Notes under the pieces: model-generated | Database searches by the model: none | Seen by the model: the letters and a program-made list of their open reading frames with translations, nothing else | What the model was told of the DNA's origin: nothing | Shown here: piece after piece, positions 1 through 12,601 of the stretch | How the letters are laid out: every line of letters begins with the position of its first letter | Position numbering within the stretch: position 1 is the stretch's first letter | From: Nitrosococcus wardiae | GTDB lineage: Bacteria > Pseudomonadota > Gammaproteobacteria > Nitrosococcales > Nitrosococcaceae | Direction: 5' to 3' | Assembly: GCF_004421105.1 (NCBI RefSeq) | Contig: NZ_CP038033.1 | Coordinates: 1,879,659-1,943,658, forward strand | DNA: 64,000 nucleotides | Program-made: the position numbers and the translations under genes

Positions 1-2849
1 AGTTTAATCGTCGCCTTGGGAGAGAGGATATTGTTGGCCTGGGGGTTCTATCAAAAGAGGATATTGTTGATGTCATAAAGACTTTAATTGATATCCGCAA
101 CGGTTATGGCAGTGTGGATGATGTTGACCACCTGGGCAACCGCCGAGTGCGCAGTGTTGGTGAGATGGCGGAGAACCAATTTCGGGTAGGCTTGGTTCGG
201 GTCGAGCGGGCGGTGCGGGAGCGCTTAAGCTTGGCTGAATCGGAAGGGTTGATGCCCCAGGAATTAATTAATGCGAAACCGGTATCGGCAGCGATTAAGG
301 AATTTTTTGGTTCTAGCCAACTGTCGCAATTTATGGACCAGAACAACCCTTTGTCGGAGGTAACCCATAAGCGACGGGTTTCTGCCCTAGGGCCAGGAGG
401 ACTCACCCGTGAGCGGGCGGGGTTTGAAGTGCGTGACGTACATCCTACCCATTATGGCCGGGTTTGTCCCATTGAGACACCAGAAGGTCCAAATATTGGT
501 TTGATCAATTCCTTAGCGGTTTATGCTAGAACTAATCGATATGGTTTTATTGAGACGCCTTACCGAAAAGTAGTTGAAAGCAAGGTGACCGGCGAAGTGG
601 AATATCTGTCGGCCATTGAGGAAGGACAGTATGTGATTGCCCAAGCAAATGCGACTGCTGATGAGGAAGGCCGCCTTGTGGATATGCTCGTTTCCTGTCG
701 CCACAAGAATGAATTCACGCTTTTGCCACCGGAAAAGGTGCAGTACATCGATGTGTCACCTAAACAGATTGTATCGGTAGCCGCATCTTTGATCCCCTTT
801 TTAGAACACGACGATGCTAATCGTGCATTAATGGGATCTAACATGCAACGCCAGGCAGTACCTACTTTGCGGGCGGAGACCCCCTTAGTGGGGACGGGTA
901 TTGAGAAGGTTGTGGCCCGCGATTCAGGGGTCATGGTGGTTGCCCGCCGTGGGGGTGTCGTGGATTCTGTGGATGCAGCCCGGGTGGTAGTGCGAGTCAA
1001 TGATGAGGAAACGGCTGCTGATGAGCCCGGGGTTGATATTTACAATCTCACTAAGTACGCCCGCTCAAATCAAAATACGTGTATTAACCAGCGGCCCTTG
1101 GTGAAACCAGGTGAGGTTGTGGCAGCGGGTGATGTCCTGGCAGATGGTCCGTCAACAGATATGGGTGAGTTGGCTTTGGGGCAGAATCTTCTCGTGGCCT
1201 TTATGCCCTGGAATGGCTATAACTTCGAGGACTCAATCCTTATCTCCGAGCGAGTGGTGGAAGAAGAACGTTTTACTTCCATCCATATTGAAGAGTTGAG
1301 TTGCTTTGCTCGGGACACCAAGCTAGGCCCAGAAGAGATCAGCAGCGATATTCCCAATGTAAGCGAAGCAGCTCTGTCCAAGCTGGACGAGGCGGGTATT
1401 GTTTATATCGGTGCGGAAGTCAAACCCGGTGATATTTTGGTAGGCAAGGTGACTCCCAAAGGGGAAACTCAATTGACACCGGAGGAGAAGCTGCTACGAG
1501 CCATTTTTGGGGAAAAGGCTTCTGATGTGAAGGACACTTCCCTACGGGTGCCTTCGGGTATGCATGGCACTGTCATTGATGTTCAGGTCTTTACCCGTGA
1601 TGGTGTGGAAAAAGACTCCCGGGCCTTGCAGATAGAAGAGATGGAATTAGCTAAAATCAAAAAGGATTTGCGCGATGAGTTTCGTATCGTAGAGGCAGAT
1701 ATCTACCAGCGCTTAGAGAAAGTATTGGTGGGTAAGATTGCCGAAGGAGGGCCGGCAGGATTAGGCGCGGGTAGCAAGATCACAATGAATTATCTTGCCG
1801 ATTTGCCTAAGGATCGATGGTTTGAGATTCGACTGCGTAGTGAGGAAGCTGATAAACAGCTGGAATGGGCTGCTGGGCAACTAAAGGAGCAACGGGCGGC
1901 AATGGACGAAAAGTTCCAGCAACAGCGGGCCAAGCTTACTTCTGGGCATGATCTGCCCCCCGGTGTCCAAAAAATGGTAAAGGTCTATTTGGCAGTAAAA
2001 CGCCGTATCCAGCCAGGCGATAAGATGGCTGGTCGGCATGGGAATAAGGGCGTGATTTCTACTATCGTGCCTCTTGAAGACATGCCTTATATGGAAGATG
2101 GGACCTCAGTGGATATCGTGCTTAACCCCCTAGGGGTGCCTTCTCGGATGAATATTGGCCAGATCCTGGAGACTCATTTGGGATGGGCGGCAAAAGGCCT
2201 AGGTCGAAGGATTGGCGCTCTCCTTGATTCAAGAAGTCAAGTTTCTGAATTGCGTGGTTTTCTGGAGCGGGTGTATAACACCAGTGGCAAAAAAGAAGAC
2301 CTAAATTCTCTGAGGGATGAGGAGATATTGGAACTGGCCACCAACCTGCGTAATGGTGTTCCTATGGCAACACCGGTATTTGATGGGGCTTCTGAGAAGG
2401 AAATCAAAGCGATGCTAGAGCTAGCTGATTTGCCTACTAATGGTCAAACAACGCTGTATGATGGAAGAACGGGAGAAGCTTTCGCCCGCCCGGTAACGGT
2501 AGGGTATATGCATATGCTTAAGCTCAATCACTTGATTGATGACAAAATGCATGCTCGGTCGACTGGCCCTTATAGCTTAGTCACTCAGCAGCCTCTGGGT
2601 GGAAAAGCCCAGTTTGGTGGACAGCGTTTTGGTGAGATGGAAGTATGGGCCCTGGAATCCTATGGCGCTGCCTATACTTTGCAGGAGATGCTCACTGTGA
2701 AATCTGATGATGTGAACGGGCGTACCAAGATGTATAAGAACATCGTGGATGGTGATTACCGAATGGAAGCGGGTATGCCTGAGTCGTTTAATGTATTGAC
2801 AAAGGAAATTCGTGCCCTCGGTATCGATATCGAACTGGAACAGGACTAA
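1..2849 (+). CDS. rpoB: RNA polymerase beta subunit (3' part; 5' end outside window)
   Basis: Beta subunit of RNA polymerase, which forms the catalytic centre with beta-prime. The frame is open from base 3 to the TAA at 2849, so the N-terminal part of the protein lies before the window. The rifampicin-pocket segment ([15 protein letters not shown], then HKRR and SALGPGG) begins near base 300 and carries the usual sensitive-type residues. Further on are [16 protein letters not shown], the [13 protein letters not shown] motif near 2020, and the C-terminal [20 protein letters not shown] near 2600, which are diagnostic of RpoB. rpoC follows after 77 bases, as in the usual rpoBC operon. Identification is certain; only the truncation by the window edge limits it. 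Confidence 0.98.
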   Translation, partial: FNRRLGREDIVGLGVLSKEDIVDVIKTLIDIRNGYGSVDDVDHLGNRRVRSVGEMAENQFRVGLVRVERAVRERLSLAESEGLMPQELINAKPVSAAIKEFFGSSQLSQFMDQNNPLSEVTHKRRVSALGPGGLTRERAGFEVRDVHPTHYGRVCPIETPEGPNIGLINSLAVYARTNRYGFIETPYRKVVESKVTGEVEYLSAIEEGQYVIAQANATADEEGRLVDMLVSCRHKNEFTLLPPEKVQYIDVSPKQIVSVAASLIPFLEHDDANRALMGSNMQRQAVPTLRAETPLVGTGIEKVVARDSGVMVVARRGGVVDSVDAARVVVRVNDEETAADEPGVDIYNLTKYARSNQNTCINQRPLVKPGEVVAAGDVLADGPSTDMGELALGQNLLVAFMPWNGYNFEDSILISERVVEEERFTSIHIEELSCFARDTKLGPEEISSDIPNVSEAALSKLDEAGIVYIGAEVKPGDILVGKVTPKGETQLTPEEKLLRAIFGEKASDVKDTSLRVPSGMHGTVIDVQVFTRDGVEKDSRALQIEEMELAKIKKDLRDEFRIVEADIYQRLEKVLVGKIAEGGPAGLGAGSKITMNYLADLPKDRWFEIRLRSEEADKQLEWAAGQLKEQRAAMDEKFQQQRAKLTSGHDLPPGVQKMVKVYLAVKRRIQPGDKMAGRHGNKGVISTIVPLEDMPYMEDGTSVDIVLNPLGVPSRMNIGQILETHLGWAAKGLGRRIGALLDSRSQVSELRGFLERVYNTSGKKEDLNSLRDEEILELATNLRNGVPMATPVFDGASEKEIKAMLELADLPTNGQTTLYDGRTGEAFARPVTVGYMHMLKLNHLIDDKMHARSTGPYSLVTQQPLGGKAQFGGQRFGEMEVWALESYGAAYTLQEMLTVKSDDVNGRTKMYKNIVDGDYRMEAGMPESFNVLTKEIRALGIDIELEQD

Positions 2850-2926
2850 ATGGCCACAGAAATGGGAAAACGAGCCGATGGTCACAATAGACATATCCGC
2901 CAGCCCTGGCTATGGAGGACCGCATA

Positions 2927-5900
2927 ATGAGAGATTTACTGAATTTGCTTAAGCAGCAAAACCAGATCGAGGAGTTCGATTCCATACGCATTGGTCTGGC
3001 ATCTCCCGATATGATCCGGGCTTGGTCATACGGAGAGGTCAAGAAGCCTGAAACCATCAATTATCGGACTTTTAAGCCGGAACGTGACGGGCTTTTTTGC
3101 GCTAAAATTTTTGGCCCAGTTAAAGACTACGAGTGTTTATGCGGCAAATATAAGCGCCTCAAACATCGCGGCGTGATTTGCGAGAAATGTGGGGTAGAGG
3201 TGACTCTGGCCAAAGTTCGCCGGGAGCGTATGGGACATATTGAGCTGGCGAGCCCAGTGGCTCATATTTGGTTCTTAAAATCGTTGCCTTCGCGGATCAG
3301 TTTACTTTTAGATATGACACTTCGCGATATTGAGCGGGTTCTCTACTTCGAGGCTTCCGTGGTTATTGAGCCAGGCATGACTCCTTTGGAGCGGGGGCAA
3401 CTCTTAGCGGATGAGGCCTACCTTCAAGCCATTGAGGAATATGGCGATGAGTTTGATGCCCGTATGGGAGCAGAAGCGGTCCAGGAGATGCTTAAAACCC
3501 TTGATCTCAAAGGAGAAGCCACAAAACTGCGGGAGGAAATTACCAGTACGAACTCTGACACCAAGATTAAGAAGCTTAGTAAACGGCTTAAGCTTATCGA
3601 AGCTTTTATCGATTCAGGCAACCGCTCCGAATGGATGATTTTAGAAGTTCTCCCGATTTTACCGCCCGATTTACGACCCCTGGTGCCTTTGGAAGGAGGG
3701 CGTTTTGCCACCTCTGATCTTAACGATCTATACCGGCGGGTGATTAATCGCAATAATCGTCTTAAACGGCTATTAGATTTGAATGCCCCTGATATCATCG
3801 TGCGCAATGAAAAACGCATGCTCCAGGAGTCAGTGGATGCTCTCTTGGATAATGGGCGTCGCGGCCGAGCGATTACGGGGACCAATAAGCTGCCTTTAAA
3901 ATCGTTAGCCGATATGATCAAAGGCAAACAGGGACGGTTTCGGCAAAATCTACTGGGTAAGCGGGTGGATTATTCTGGTCGTTCTGTCATTGTGGTGGGG
4001 CCAACCCTTAAGCTGCACCAGTGTGGTTTGCCCAAGAAAATGGCACTGGAACTTTTTAAACCTTTCATCTTTGGTAAGTTGGAACGGGCTGGACTTGCCA
4101 CCACGATTAAGGCAGCAAAGAAACTGGTAGAGCGGGAAGGTCCTGAGGTATGGGATGTGTTAGAGGAGGTGATCCGGGAGCACCCGGTTATGCTTAATCG
4201 GGCCCCTACCTTGCACCGCCTGGGCATCCAGGCTTTCGAGCCGGTGCTCATTGAAGGTAAGGCGATTCAGCTCCACCCTTTGGTTTGTGTGGCTTTTAAT
4301 GCTGACTTTGATGGCGACCAGATGGCAGTTCATGTACCGCTGTCTTTGGAGGCCCAGCTGGAAGCCCGGGCCCTTATGATGTCTACAAACAATATTCTGT
4401 CACCGGCTAATGGGGAGCCCATTATTGGTCCCACCCAGGATGTAGTTTTAGGGCTGTACTACATGACCTGTGAGCGGGTAAATGCCAAGGGTGAGGGAAT
4501 GCTCTTTGCTGATGTCAATGAAGTACGACGTGCCTATGAGACAGCGGTGGTTGATCTCCATGCGAAAGTTTCCGTGCGTATTACCGAAACGGACCTTTCT
4601 AAACCCGAAGATGAGCGTGAAACGACCCGTATCGTGAATACGACAGTGGGACGAGCTCTACTTTCAGAGCTATTGCCGCCAGGGCTGCCTTTCGAATTAG
4701 TCGATAGGAATATGACTAAAAAGGAGATTTCTAAATTAGTCAATACCTGTTATCGGCGCCTGGGTCTTAAAACCACAGTAGTATTTGCTGATCGCCTGAT
4801 GTACCTCGGATTCCGGCAAGCGACTCTGAGTGGTATCTCCATTGGTGTTGATGACATGGTCGTACCAGAGGAAAAGCAAGCCATTCTCGTTAGGGCGGAA
4901 GAAGAGGTGAAGGAAATTGAGGAACAATACGCCTCAGGCTTAGTTACCAATGGCGAGCGGTATAACAAAGTCGTGGATATTTGGTCCCATACCAATGACC
5001 AAGTGGCCAAGGCAATGATGGAACGGTTAGGGAGTGAAGAGGTGCAGGATGCAGAGGGTAAAGTCGTTAAACAACAAACCTTTAACTCCATCTATATGAT
5101 GGCCGATTCGGGGGCCCGGGGATCGGCTGCCCAGATCCGCCAGCTTGCAGGTATGCGGGGCTTGATGGCTAAGCCAGACGGCTCGATCATTGAAACGCCC
5201 ATTACGGCTAATTTCCGTGAAGGACTAGATGTATTGCAGTACTTTATTTCTACCCATGGAGCTCGTAAGGGGTTGGCTGACACAGCGCTAAAAACGGCTA
5301 ATTCTGGGTACTTGACTCGACGCTTAGTAGACGTAGCCCAGGACTTGGTGATTACAGAGGATGATTGTGGCACCACCCGCGGAATTAGCATGACTCCGCT
5401 GGTAGAGGGTGGTGATGTTGTAGAGCCGTTACGAGAGCGCGTTCTAGGCCGGGTATTGGCGCTTGAGGTTTATGTGCCCGGGAGCAATGAAGTGGCGATA
5501 CCTGCCGGCACGCTGCTAGATGAGTCATGGGTCGATCATCTTGAAACCCTCGGTATTGATGCGGTGAAAGTCCGTTCACCTATTACCTGTGAGACTCGTT
5601 ATGGGGTCTGTGCTGGTTGTTATGGTCGAGATCTGGGGCGGGGCCACCGCATCAATGTGGGTGAAGCCATTGGCGTCATCGCGGCTCAATCCATCGGTGA
5701 ACCAGGTACCCAGCTGACTATGCGCACTTTCCATATTGGAGGAGCAGCATCCCGAACGGTAACCACCAATAGTATTGAGATTAAGTACAAAGGCAGCATT
5801 CGGTTGCATAATGTTAAGATAGTTCAGCACGAAAGTGGTAAATATGTTGCTGTCTCTCGCTCCGGGGAAGTTCACGTAGTGGATGAGCAGGGGCGTGATC

Positions 5901-7138
5901 GGGAACGCTATAAGATTCCCTATGGTGCTGAGCTTTCGGTGGGAGATGGCGATGTGGTGGAACCGGGGCAAGTGGTTGCCACCTGGGATCCTCATACTCA
6001 CCCTGTGATTACAGAAGTGGCGGGCAAAGTCAGGCTTCAGGATTTTGTGGAAGGCACCACCGTGGAACGCCAGGTTGATGAGGTCACGGGTCTGACAAGC
6101 CTCACTGTGCTCGATCCTAAGCAACGAGGTGCCGCTGCTAGGGAATTGCGTCCGCTGGTCAAGTTAGTTGATGAAACAGGCAATGACTTATGCCTTGCAG
6201 GAACGGATATCCCTGCCCATTATTATTTGCCAGCGGGGGCCATCGTTTCGGTAGAGGATGCAACCATGGTTGGTGTGGGTGATGTGTTAGCGCGATTGCC
6301 CCAAGAATCTAGTAAGACACGTGATATCACGGGCGGTTTGCCGAGAGTAGCCGATCTATTCGAGGCACGCAAACCAAAAGATCCTGCTGTCCTTGCCGAA
6401 ATTTCGGGGACCGTAAGTTTTGGTAGGGAAACCAAGGGTAAACAGCGGCTTATTATTACGGGCAGTGATGGCGAACGGCATGAAGAGTTGATCCCCAAGT
6501 GGCGCCAAGTCAATGTGTTCGAGGGTGAACACGTTGAAAAAGGCGAAGTAATCGTCGATGGACCCCCGGCGCCTCATGACATTCTACGTCTAAGGGGGGT
6601 GGAGGAGTTAACTCAATATATCGTTAACGAGGTCCAGGATGTGTATCGCCTACAAGGAGTGAAAATTAATGACAAGCACATCGAAGTTATTGTTTGCCAA
6701 ATGCTTCGCAAGATAGAAGTAATAGAACCTGGAGATACCAGCTTTCTTAAGGGTGAGCAGGTTGATAAAGCGCGATTGTTGGAGGAAAATGAGAAGGTGG
6801 AGAAAGAGGGCAAATTATCTGCCCGTTTTGAACCGGTGCTCTTGGGTATCACCAAGGCCTCACTAGCGACCGAATCTTTCATTTCGGCCGCTTCCTTCCA
6901 GGAAACTACGCGTGTGCTTACAGAAGCAGCAGTGACGGGTAAGAGCGACGAGTTGCGCGGATTAAAGGAAAATGTGATTGTCGGCCGTTTAATTCCCGCA
7001 GGGACGGGATTAGCCTATCATTCTGAGCGGCGCCGCAAGCGGCATATATTAGAGCAATCAGAAGCTTTAACAGGGGAGGCGGGCTCCTCTCGTTATGGTG
7101 AGGGCGAAATTTCCGAGTCAGGTGCTGCGACTGCTTGA
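2927..7138 (+). CDS. rpoC: RNA polymerase beta-prime subunit
   Basis: Largest RNA polymerase subunit, 1403 residues (E. coli 1407). I chose ATG 2927 over an in-frame ATG at 2912 because GGAGGA at 2914-2919 lies 7 bases before 2927. With that start, the zinc-ribbon cysteines fall at C70, C72, C85 and C88, exactly as in E. coli. The Mg-binding loop NADFDGDQ has its first Asp at residue 460 (base 4304). A second cysteine set (CGTTRG, then [11 protein letters not shown] near 5590) matches the other zinc site. The C-terminus ([16 protein letters not shown]) is typical. It is cotranscribed with rpoB and followed by a strong hairpin before rpsL. Confidence 0.98.
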   Translation: MRDLLNLLKQQNQIEEFDSIRIGLASPDMIRAWSYGEVKKPETINYRTFKPERDGLFCAKIFGPVKDYECLCGKYKRLKHRGVICEKCGVEVTLAKVRRERMGHIELASPVAHIWFLKSLPSRISLLLDMTLRDIERVLYFEASVVIEPGMTPLERGQLLADEAYLQAIEEYGDEFDARMGAEAVQEMLKTLDLKGEATKLREEITSTNSDTKIKKLSKRLKLIEAFIDSGNRSEWMILEVLPILPPDLRPLVPLEGGRFATSDLNDLYRRVINRNNRLKRLLDLNAPDIIVRNEKRMLQESVDALLDNGRRGRAITGTNKLPLKSLADMIKGKQGRFRQNLLGKRVDYSGRSVIVVGPTLKLHQCGLPKKMALELFKPFIFGKLERAGLATTIKAAKKLVEREGPEVWDVLEEVIREHPVMLNRAPTLHRLGIQAFEPVLIEGKAIQLHPLVCVAFNADFDGDQMAVHVPLSLEAQLEARALMMSTNNILSPANGEPIIGPTQDVVLGLYYMTCERVNAKGEGMLFADVNEVRRAYETAVVDLHAKVSVRITETDLSKPEDERETTRIVNTTVGRALLSELLPPGLPFELVDRNMTKKEISKLVNTCYRRLGLKTTVVFADRLMYLGFRQATLSGISIGVDDMVVPEEKQAILVRAEEEVKEIEEQYASGLVTNGERYNKVVDIWSHTNDQVAKAMMERLGSEEVQDAEGKVVKQQTFNSIYMMADSGARGSAAQIRQLAGMRGLMAKPDGSIIETPITANFREGLDVLQYFISTHGARKGLADTALKTANSGYLTRRLVDVAQDLVITEDDCGTTRGISMTPLVEGGDVVEPLRERVLGRVLALEVYVPGSNEVAIPAGTLLDESWVDHLETLGIDAVKVRSPITCETRYGVCAGCYGRDLGRGHRINVGEAIGVIAAQSIGEPGTQLTMRTFHIGGAASRTVTTNSIEIKYKGSIRLHNVKIVQHESGKYVAVSRSGEVHVVDEQGRDRERYKIPYGAELSVGDGDVVEPGQVVATWDPHTHPVITEVAGKVRLQDFVEGTTVERQVDEVTGLTSLTVLDPKQRGAAARELRPLVKLVDETGNDLCLAGTDIPAHYYLPAGAIVSVEDATMVGVGDVLARLPQESSKTRDITGGLPRVADLFEARKPKDPAVLAEISGTVSFGRETKGKQRLIITGSDGERHEELIPKWRQVNVFEGEHVEKGEVIVDGPPAPHDILRLRGVEELTQYIVNEVQDVYRLQGVKINDKHIEVIVCQMLRKIEVIEPGDTSFLKGEQVDKARLLEENEKVEKEGKLSARFEPVLLGITKASLATESFISAASFQETTRVLTEAAVTGKSDELRGLKENVIVGRLIPAGTGLAYHSERRRKRHILEQSEALTGEAGSSRYGEGEISESGAATA

Positions 7139-7180
7139 CAAAAACCCTCATCGAGCCTAAAATTCCCAGTTTCCTACGTA

Positions 7181-7213
7181 GGCGTCCTCCTTGAAAAGGT
7201 CAAGGAGGACGCC
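7181..7213 (+). promoter_or_regulatory. Perfect 13-bp stem-loop between rpoC and rpsL
   Basis: Thirteen bases (7181-7193) are perfectly complementary to 7201-7213, with a 7-base loop. The following bases (GTAAGTTTAG) are not a clear U-run, so this is either an imperfect terminator or attenuator for rpoBC or an RNA processing site that sets the ratio of rpoBC to str-operon transcripts. The stem is seen directly; the role is inferred. Confidence 0.6.
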
Positions 7214-7315
7214 GTAAGTTTAGAAACTAGAAACCCAAATCCTGAAGCGTTCACTCTCCGATCATAATCGGCGTTTGGACGCTTAACTTTATTTTGTCCG
7301 GAGTATTCAGAATTC

Positions 7316-7690
7316 ATGGCTACCATTAACCAGTTGGTTCGCAAGCCGCGGGTACGGCAGAGAAAGAAAAGTAATGTACCTGCATTGCAGGCCTGTCCCC
7401 AAAAGCGGGGAGTCTGTACTCGGGTCTACACGACTACGCCCAAGAAACCTAACTCAGCCTTGCGTAAGGTGGCCCGCGTACGCTTAACCAACAGCATGGA
7501 AGTTACCTCCTATATCGGGGGTGAAGGCCATAATTTACAGGAACACTCTGTGGTTTTGATTCGGGGTGGTCGTGTCAAGGACTTGCCCGGTGTGCGTTAC
7601 CACATCGTACGGGGTTCCTTAGATACAGCAGGGGTAGGGGATCGTCGGCAGGGTCGCTCTAAATATGGGGCCAAGCGCCCAAAGGGCTAG
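7316..7690 (+). CDS. rpsL: Ribosomal protein S12
   Basis: Small-subunit protein at the decoding centre, 124 residues, the usual length. The N-terminus [12 protein letters not shown] and the loop TTPKKPNS are universal S12 signatures. Lys43 (the E. coli K42 site) is unchanged, so the sequence predicts streptomycin sensitivity. ATG 7316 is preceded by GGAG at 7300-7303. It is the first gene of the str cluster rpsL-rpsG-fusA-tuf and follows the rpoC hairpin by about 100 bases, a stretch where an independent promoter could lie, though I cannot assign one with confidence. Confidence 0.98.
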   Translation: MATINQLVRKPRVRQRKKSNVPALQACPQKRGVCTRVYTTTPKKPNSALRKVARVRLTNSMEVTSYIGGEGHNLQEHSVVLIRGGRVKDLPGVRYHIVRGSLDTAGVGDRRQGRSKYGAKRPKG

Positions 7691-7726
7691 TGATATCCCC
7701 TCATAAAATGAGGTTGGATGAAATAA

Positions 7727-8215
<489 letters not shown>

Positions 8216-8262
8216 GTATCTAAATGGTTCGGATTATTTCTTCAAATTAAGGATTTGCTGTC

Positions 8263-10356
8263 GTGGCCCGGAAGACCCCTATCGAACGCTATCGTAATAT
8301 CGGCATTATGGCCCATATCGATGCCGGTAAAACTACTACCACTGAACGTATCCTGTACTATACGGGTGTCTCCCATAAGATTGGTGAGGTGCATGATGGT
8401 GCTGCCGCTATGGACTGGATGGAGCAGGAACAGGAAAGGGGAATTACGATTACCTCTGCAGCGACCACCTGTTTCTGGAAAGGCATGGAGAGGCAATTTC
8501 CTGAGCACCGGATCAATATCATTGATACGCCAGGGCATGTGGACTTTACCATTGAGGTAGAACGTTCTCTGCGGGTGTTGGATGGTGCTGTTGCTGTATT
8601 CTGTGCCGTAGGGGGGGTTGAACCCCAATCAGAAACTGTATGGCGGCAGGCAAATAAATATGAAGTCCCCCGCCTGGCATTTGTTAATAAGATGGACCGC
8701 CAGGGGGCTGATTTCTTCCGAGTAGTCGGGCAAGTTCGTACTAGGTTAGCGGCTAACCCCATTCCTATTCAGGTGCCTATTGGGGCTGAGGAAAACTTTA
8801 AGGGGGTGGTTGATCTCATTAGGATGAAGGCCATCTATTGGGATGAAGCCAACATGGGTATGACTTTTGAAGAAAAGGATATACCGGGAGATCTACAAGC
8901 CACTTGCGATGAATATCGGGAAAAGATGGTGGAGGCTGCTGCCGAGGCCTCCGAATCATTAATGGAAAAGTATCTTGAAGAAGATGATCTGTCGGCGGAA
9001 GATATTACTAAGGGCCTTCGTACCCGAACCTTGAGCGGGGAGATCGTTCCGGCTTTGTGTGGCTCAGCCTTTAAAAATAAGGGGGTGCAGGCGGTATTGG
9101 ATGCGGTGATTTCTTATATGCCTTCTCCCGTTGAAGTTCCTCCTATCAAAGGTATCAAACAAGATGAAACCGAAGTTGAACGCCATGCTTCTGATGAAGA
9201 GCCGTTTGCTGCTCTAGCTTTTAAGATTGCCTCCGATCCCTATGTGGGAAATCTTACTTTTTTCCGAGTTTATTCTGGGATCTTAAGTTCAGGAGATACG
9301 GTTTATAACGCGGCTTCTGGAAACCGTGAGCGCATTGGCCGTTTGCTCCAGATGCATGCTAATAGTCGGGAAGAAATTAAAGATGTGGGAGCGGGCGACA
9401 TCGCTGCTGCGGTCGGTCTGAAGAATGTGACTACGGGTGACACCTTATGTGATATGGACCACATTGTTTTATTGGAGCGGATGGAGTTTCCCGAGCCCGT
9501 AATCTCCGTTGCCATTGAGCCTAAAACCAAGGCGGATCAAGAAAAGATGTCCCTTGCCCTTGGAAAACTGGCTAAGGAAGATCCCTCTTTTAGGGTGCGT
9601 ACGGACGAAGAATCGGGCCAGACTATCATCTCGGGGATGGGGGAGTTACACCTTGATATTATTGTTGATCGCATGAAGCGAGAGTTTAAGGTGGAGGCTA
9701 ATGTAGGCGCTCCCCAAGTGGCTTATCGGGAAACCATACGGCAAAGTGTGGAACAGGAAGGTAAGTTTGTACGCCAGAGCGGTGGCCGTGGTCAGTATGG
9801 CCATGTATGGCTTCGGATCGAACCCCAAGAGCGGGGTAAGGGATATGAGTTTATTAACAAAATTGTGGGCGGTGTTATCCCCAAGGAGTTTATTCCTGCC
9901 GTTGACAAGGGGATAAAAGAGCAGACCGAAAATGGAGTAATTGCCGGATATCCGGTAGTGGATGTCAAGATCACATTGTATGACGGCTCATACCATGATG
10001 TAGATTCTAGTGAAATGGCCTTCAAAATTGCGGGCTCTATGGCTTTCAAGGAAGGCATGCAAAAAGCAGATCCTGTGCTGCTTGAGCCTATTATGAAGGT
10101 GGAAGTAGTCACCCCGGAGGAATACATGGGTGACGTGATGGGTGATCTTAATCGGCGCCGTGGCATGGTGCAGGGAATGGATGACGCCCCTAGTGGCAAG
10201 ATCATTCGTGCGGAGGTGCCATTGGCAGAAATGTTCGGTTACGCTACTGATCTCCGTTCGGCTACTCAGGGACGGGCTAACTATACGATGGAGTTTTCAA
10301 AGTATAATGAGGCGCCCTCTAACATCGCTGGGGCAATTATTAAAAAGTCTCAATAA
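8263..10356 (+). CDS. fusA: Translation elongation factor G
   Basis: GTPase that drives ribosomal translocation and, with RRF, ribosome recycling; 697 residues. The start is GTG 8263 with AAGGA at 8249-8253. The G1 motif [11 protein letters not shown]3 DTPGHVDF and G4 NKMD appear in order in the first 150 residues. Domain IV carries [11 protein letters not shown] near residue 505, and the C-terminus has [10 protein letters not shown] and the [16 protein letters not shown] motif. This is the canonical translational EF-G by its place in the str operon between rpsG and tuf. Confidence 0.98.
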   Translation: MARKTPIERYRNIGIMAHIDAGKTTTTERILYYTGVSHKIGEVHDGAAAMDWMEQEQERGITITSAATTCFWKGMERQFPEHRINIIDTPGHVDFTIEVERSLRVLDGAVAVFCAVGGVEPQSETVWRQANKYEVPRLAFVNKMDRQGADFFRVVGQVRTRLAANPIPIQVPIGAEENFKGVVDLIRMKAIYWDEANMGMTFEEKDIPGDLQATCDEYREKMVEAAAEASESLMEKYLEEDDLSAEDITKGLRTRTLSGEIVPALCGSAFKNKGVQAVLDAVISYMPSPVEVPPIKGIKQDETEVERHASDEEPFAALAFKIASDPYVGNLTFFRVYSGILSSGDTVYNAASGNRERIGRLLQMHANSREEIKDVGAGDIAAAVGLKNVTTGDTLCDMDHIVLLERMEFPEPVISVAIEPKTKADQEKMSLALGKLAKEDPSFRVRTDEESGQTIISGMGELHLDIIVDRMKREFKVEANVGAPQVAYRETIRQSVEQEGKFVRQSGGRGQYGHVWLRIEPQERGKGYEFINKIVGGVIPKEFIPAVDKGIKEQTENGVIAGYPVVDVKITLYDGSYHDVDSSEMAFKIAGSMAFKEGMQKADPVLLEPIMKVEVVTPEEYMGDVMGDLNRRRGMVQGMDDAPSGKIIRAEVPLAEMFGYATDLRSATQGRANYTMEFSKYNEAPSNIAGAIIKKSQ

Positions 10357-10388
10357 GATAGACAGTTATTTTTGTGAGGTGAGCGACT

Positions 10389-11579
10389 GTGTCCAAGGCG
10401 AAATTTGAGCGGAAGAAGCCGCATATCAACGTAGGCACGATTGGTCACGTAGACCATGGAAAGACGACGTTAACGGCGGCGTTGACGAGGGTGTTATCGG
10501 AGCAATATGGGGGGGAGTTTAGGGCCTACGACCAGATTGACAATGCGCCGGAGGAGCGGGAGCGAGGGATTACGATAGCGACAGCGCATGTGGAGTATGA
10601 GACGGAGGCGCGGCACTATGCGCACGTGGACTGTCCTGGGCATGCGGATTATGTGAAGAACATGATTACGGGTGCGGCGCAGATGGACGGAGCGATATTG
10701 GTGGTATCGGCGGCGGATGGACCGATGCCGCAGACGCGGGAGCATATTTTGTTGGCGCGTCAGGTGGGGGTGCCGTTCATACTAGTGTATTTGAACAAGG
10801 CGGACATGGTGGACGATGCGGAGCTGCTGGAGTTGGTGGAGATGGAAGTTCGGGAGCTGTTGGACAGCTACCAGTTTCCTGGGGATGACACACCGATAGT
10901 GGTGGGCAGTGCGTTGAAGGCCTTGGAGGGGGACACGAGCGAGATAGGGATCCCGTCGATATTGAAGTTAGTGGAGGCGATGGATGCGTACATACCGGAG
11001 CCTCAGCGTGCGGTGGACCAACCGTTTTTGATGCCGATAGAGGATGTGTTTTCGATTTCGGGCCGCGGGACGGTGGTGACGGGACGTGTGGAGCGAGGGA
11101 TTATCAAGGTTGGTGAGGAGATAGAGATCGTAGGGATGCGGGAGACGCAGAAGACGACCTGTACGGGAGTGGAGATGTTTCGCAAGCTCTTGGATGAGGG
11201 TCGAGCGGGTGACAACGTGGGGGTATTGTTGCGGGGGACCAAGCGCGAGGATGTGGAGCGAGGGCAGGTACTTGCGAAGCCGGGCTCGATTACGCCGCAC
11301 ACGAAGTTTAATGCGGAGGTGTATGTGCTTTCCAAGGAGGAGGGGGGCCGTCACACGCCGTTTTTTACGGGGTATCGTCCGCAGTTTTATTTTCGGACCA
11401 CGGATGTGACCGGTGCCATTGATTTGCCTGAGGGGGTGGAGATGGTGATGCCGGGGGATAATATTCAGATGACGGTCAGTTTGATTGCGCCTATTGCCAT
11501 GGAGGAGGGCTTGCGTTTTGCCGTCCGTGAAGGAGGGCGTACGGTAGGGGCCGGCGTCGTCAGTAAAGTTATCGAGTAG
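10389..11579 (+). CDS. tuf: Translation elongation factor Tu, with anomalous codon use
   Basis: GTPase that delivers aminoacyl-tRNA to the ribosome, 396 residues. The start is GTG 10389, after GAGGTGA at 10376-10382. G1 is GHVDHGKT at residues 19-26, followed by DCPGHADY and a G4 reading NKAD where most EF-Tu proteins have NKCD. The protein is a normal EF-Tu, but the DNA is not like its neighbours. From the start to about base 11400 it strongly prefers G-ending codons (GCG for 24 of 26 alanines by my hand count, ACG, GTG, GAG, CGG/AGG/CGA, ATA). The last 60 or so codons return to the mixed local style. This suggests gene conversion or transfer, perhaps with a second tuf copy elsewhere. rpsJ begins 4 bases later. 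Confidence 0.97.
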   Translation: MSKAKFERKKPHINVGTIGHVDHGKTTLTAALTRVLSEQYGGEFRAYDQIDNAPEERERGITIATAHVEYETEARHYAHVDCPGHADYVKNMITGAAQMDGAILVVSAADGPMPQTREHILLARQVGVPFILVYLNKADMVDDAELLELVEMEVRELLDSYQFPGDDTPIVVGSALKALEGDTSEIGIPSILKLVEAMDAYIPEPQRAVDQPFLMPIEDVFSISGRGTVVTGRVERGIIKVGEEIEIVGMRETQKTTCTGVEMFRKLLDEGRAGDNVGVLLRGTKREDVERGQVLAKPGSITPHTKFNAEVYVLSKEEGGRHTPFFTGYRPQFYFRTTDVTGAIDLPEGVEMVMPGDNIQMTVSLIAPIAMEEGLRFAVREGGRTVGAGVVSKVIE

Positions 11580-11583
11580 CGGC

Positions 11584-11898
11584 ATGGCCAAGCAACAAGT
11601 TATTAGGATTCGGTTAAAGGCATTTGATCACCGCCTGATTGACCAGTCCGCACGGGAAATTGTAGATACCGCCAAGCGCACAGGTGCGCACGTACGGGGG
11701 CCAATCCCTTTGCCCACCCGGAAGGAGCGGTTTACGATTTTGATATCGCCCCATGTTAACAAGGATGCTCGAGATCAGTATGAGATCCGTACCCACAAGC
11801 GGTTGATGGATATTGTTGATCCCACAGAAAAGACTGTCGACGCCTTGATGAAGCTAGACTTAGCTGCGGGTGTTGATGTCCAGATCAAGTTAACTTGA
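11584..11898 (+). CDS. rpsJ: Ribosomal protein S10 (NusE)
   Basis: 30S protein that also acts as NusE with NusB in antitermination; 104 residues against 103 in E. coli. The motifs [25 protein letters not shown] and [12 protein letters not shown] are characteristic. The start ATG is only 4 bases after the tuf stop, so the S10 cluster has no room here for its own promoter or the E. coli-type L4-regulated leader. It must be read through from the str operon. Its partner NusB is encoded at the far end of this window. Confidence 0.98.
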   Translation: MAKQQVIRIRLKAFDHRLIDQSAREIVDTAKRTGAHVRGPIPLPTRKERFTILISPHVNKDARDQYEIRTHKRLMDIVDPTEKTVDALMKLDLAAGVDVQIKLT

Positions 11899-11933
11899 CA
11901 AAATAATGCGACGGTAGACACGAGGATAGGCGA

Positions 11934-12584
11934 ATGACAATCGGATTAGTCGGCCGGAAGTTGGGGATGACCCGGGTCTTTACGGAGGAGGGAACATCAA
12001 TACCGGTAACGGTCATTGAGGCAACTCCCAATCGGGTTTCCCAGATTAAGTCTCTGGAGCGGGATAGCTATCGGGCATTACAAGTGACGGTAGGGAAGAT
12101 GCGACCTTCCCGAGTCACCAAACCTTTAAAGGGGCACTTTGCAAAGGCTGGGGTAGAGCCTGGTCGAAAATTGCACGAGTTTCGCCTTGTAGAGGGGGAA
12201 GGAGCAAATATTGAGGCTGGCAACGAATTAAAGGTCAGCTTGTTCGAAGTTGGGCAGAAGGTTGATGTTACGGGTATCACCCGTGGGCGTGGCTTTGCTG
12301 GTGTGGTTCGCCGTTATCGTTTTGGTGGTGGAGATGCTAGCCATGGTAATTCATTATCCCACCGTGCCCCAGGTTCTATCGGCCAATGCCAGACTCCAGG
12401 TCGGGTATTTAAAGGAAAAAAAATGGCCGGGCAGATGGGAAATGTACAACGCACTGTTCAAAACCTTGAATTAGTGCGGGTTGACGAGGAGCGCCATTTG
12501 CTATTGGTGAAAGGGGCCATACCTGGTGCGCCAGGGGGGGATGTGGTAGTGAAGCCTGCAGCCAAGGTCGCGGTAAGTAAGTAG
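11934..12584 (+). CDS. rplC: Ribosomal protein L3
   Basis: 50S assembly-initiator protein, 216 residues. The N-terminus [13 protein letters not shown], the central [20 protein letters not shown] loop that reaches toward the peptidyltransferase centre, and [14 protein letters not shown] are typical. The glutamine in the loop segment [10 protein letters not shown] corresponds to the site methylated by PrmB in E. coli. It is the second gene of the S10 cluster, 35 bases after rpsJ. Confidence 0.98.
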   Translation: MTIGLVGRKLGMTRVFTEEGTSIPVTVIEATPNRVSQIKSLERDSYRALQVTVGKMRPSRVTKPLKGHFAKAGVEPGRKLHEFRLVEGEGANIEAGNELKVSLFEVGQKVDVTGITRGRGFAGVVRRYRFGGGDASHGNSLSHRAPGSIGQCQTPGRVFKGKKMAGQMGNVQRTVQNLELVRVDEERHLLLVKGAIPGAPGGDVVVKPAAKVAVSK

Positions 12585-12601
12585 ATAATAAGGAGGAAGC
12601 G

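Noticed and set aside
10968-11591. Long minus-strand open frame of 207 codons opposite tuf
   Set aside because: It is a by-product of the G-ending codon bias of tuf, which removes stops on the other strand. Its translation is low-complexity and has no start signal.
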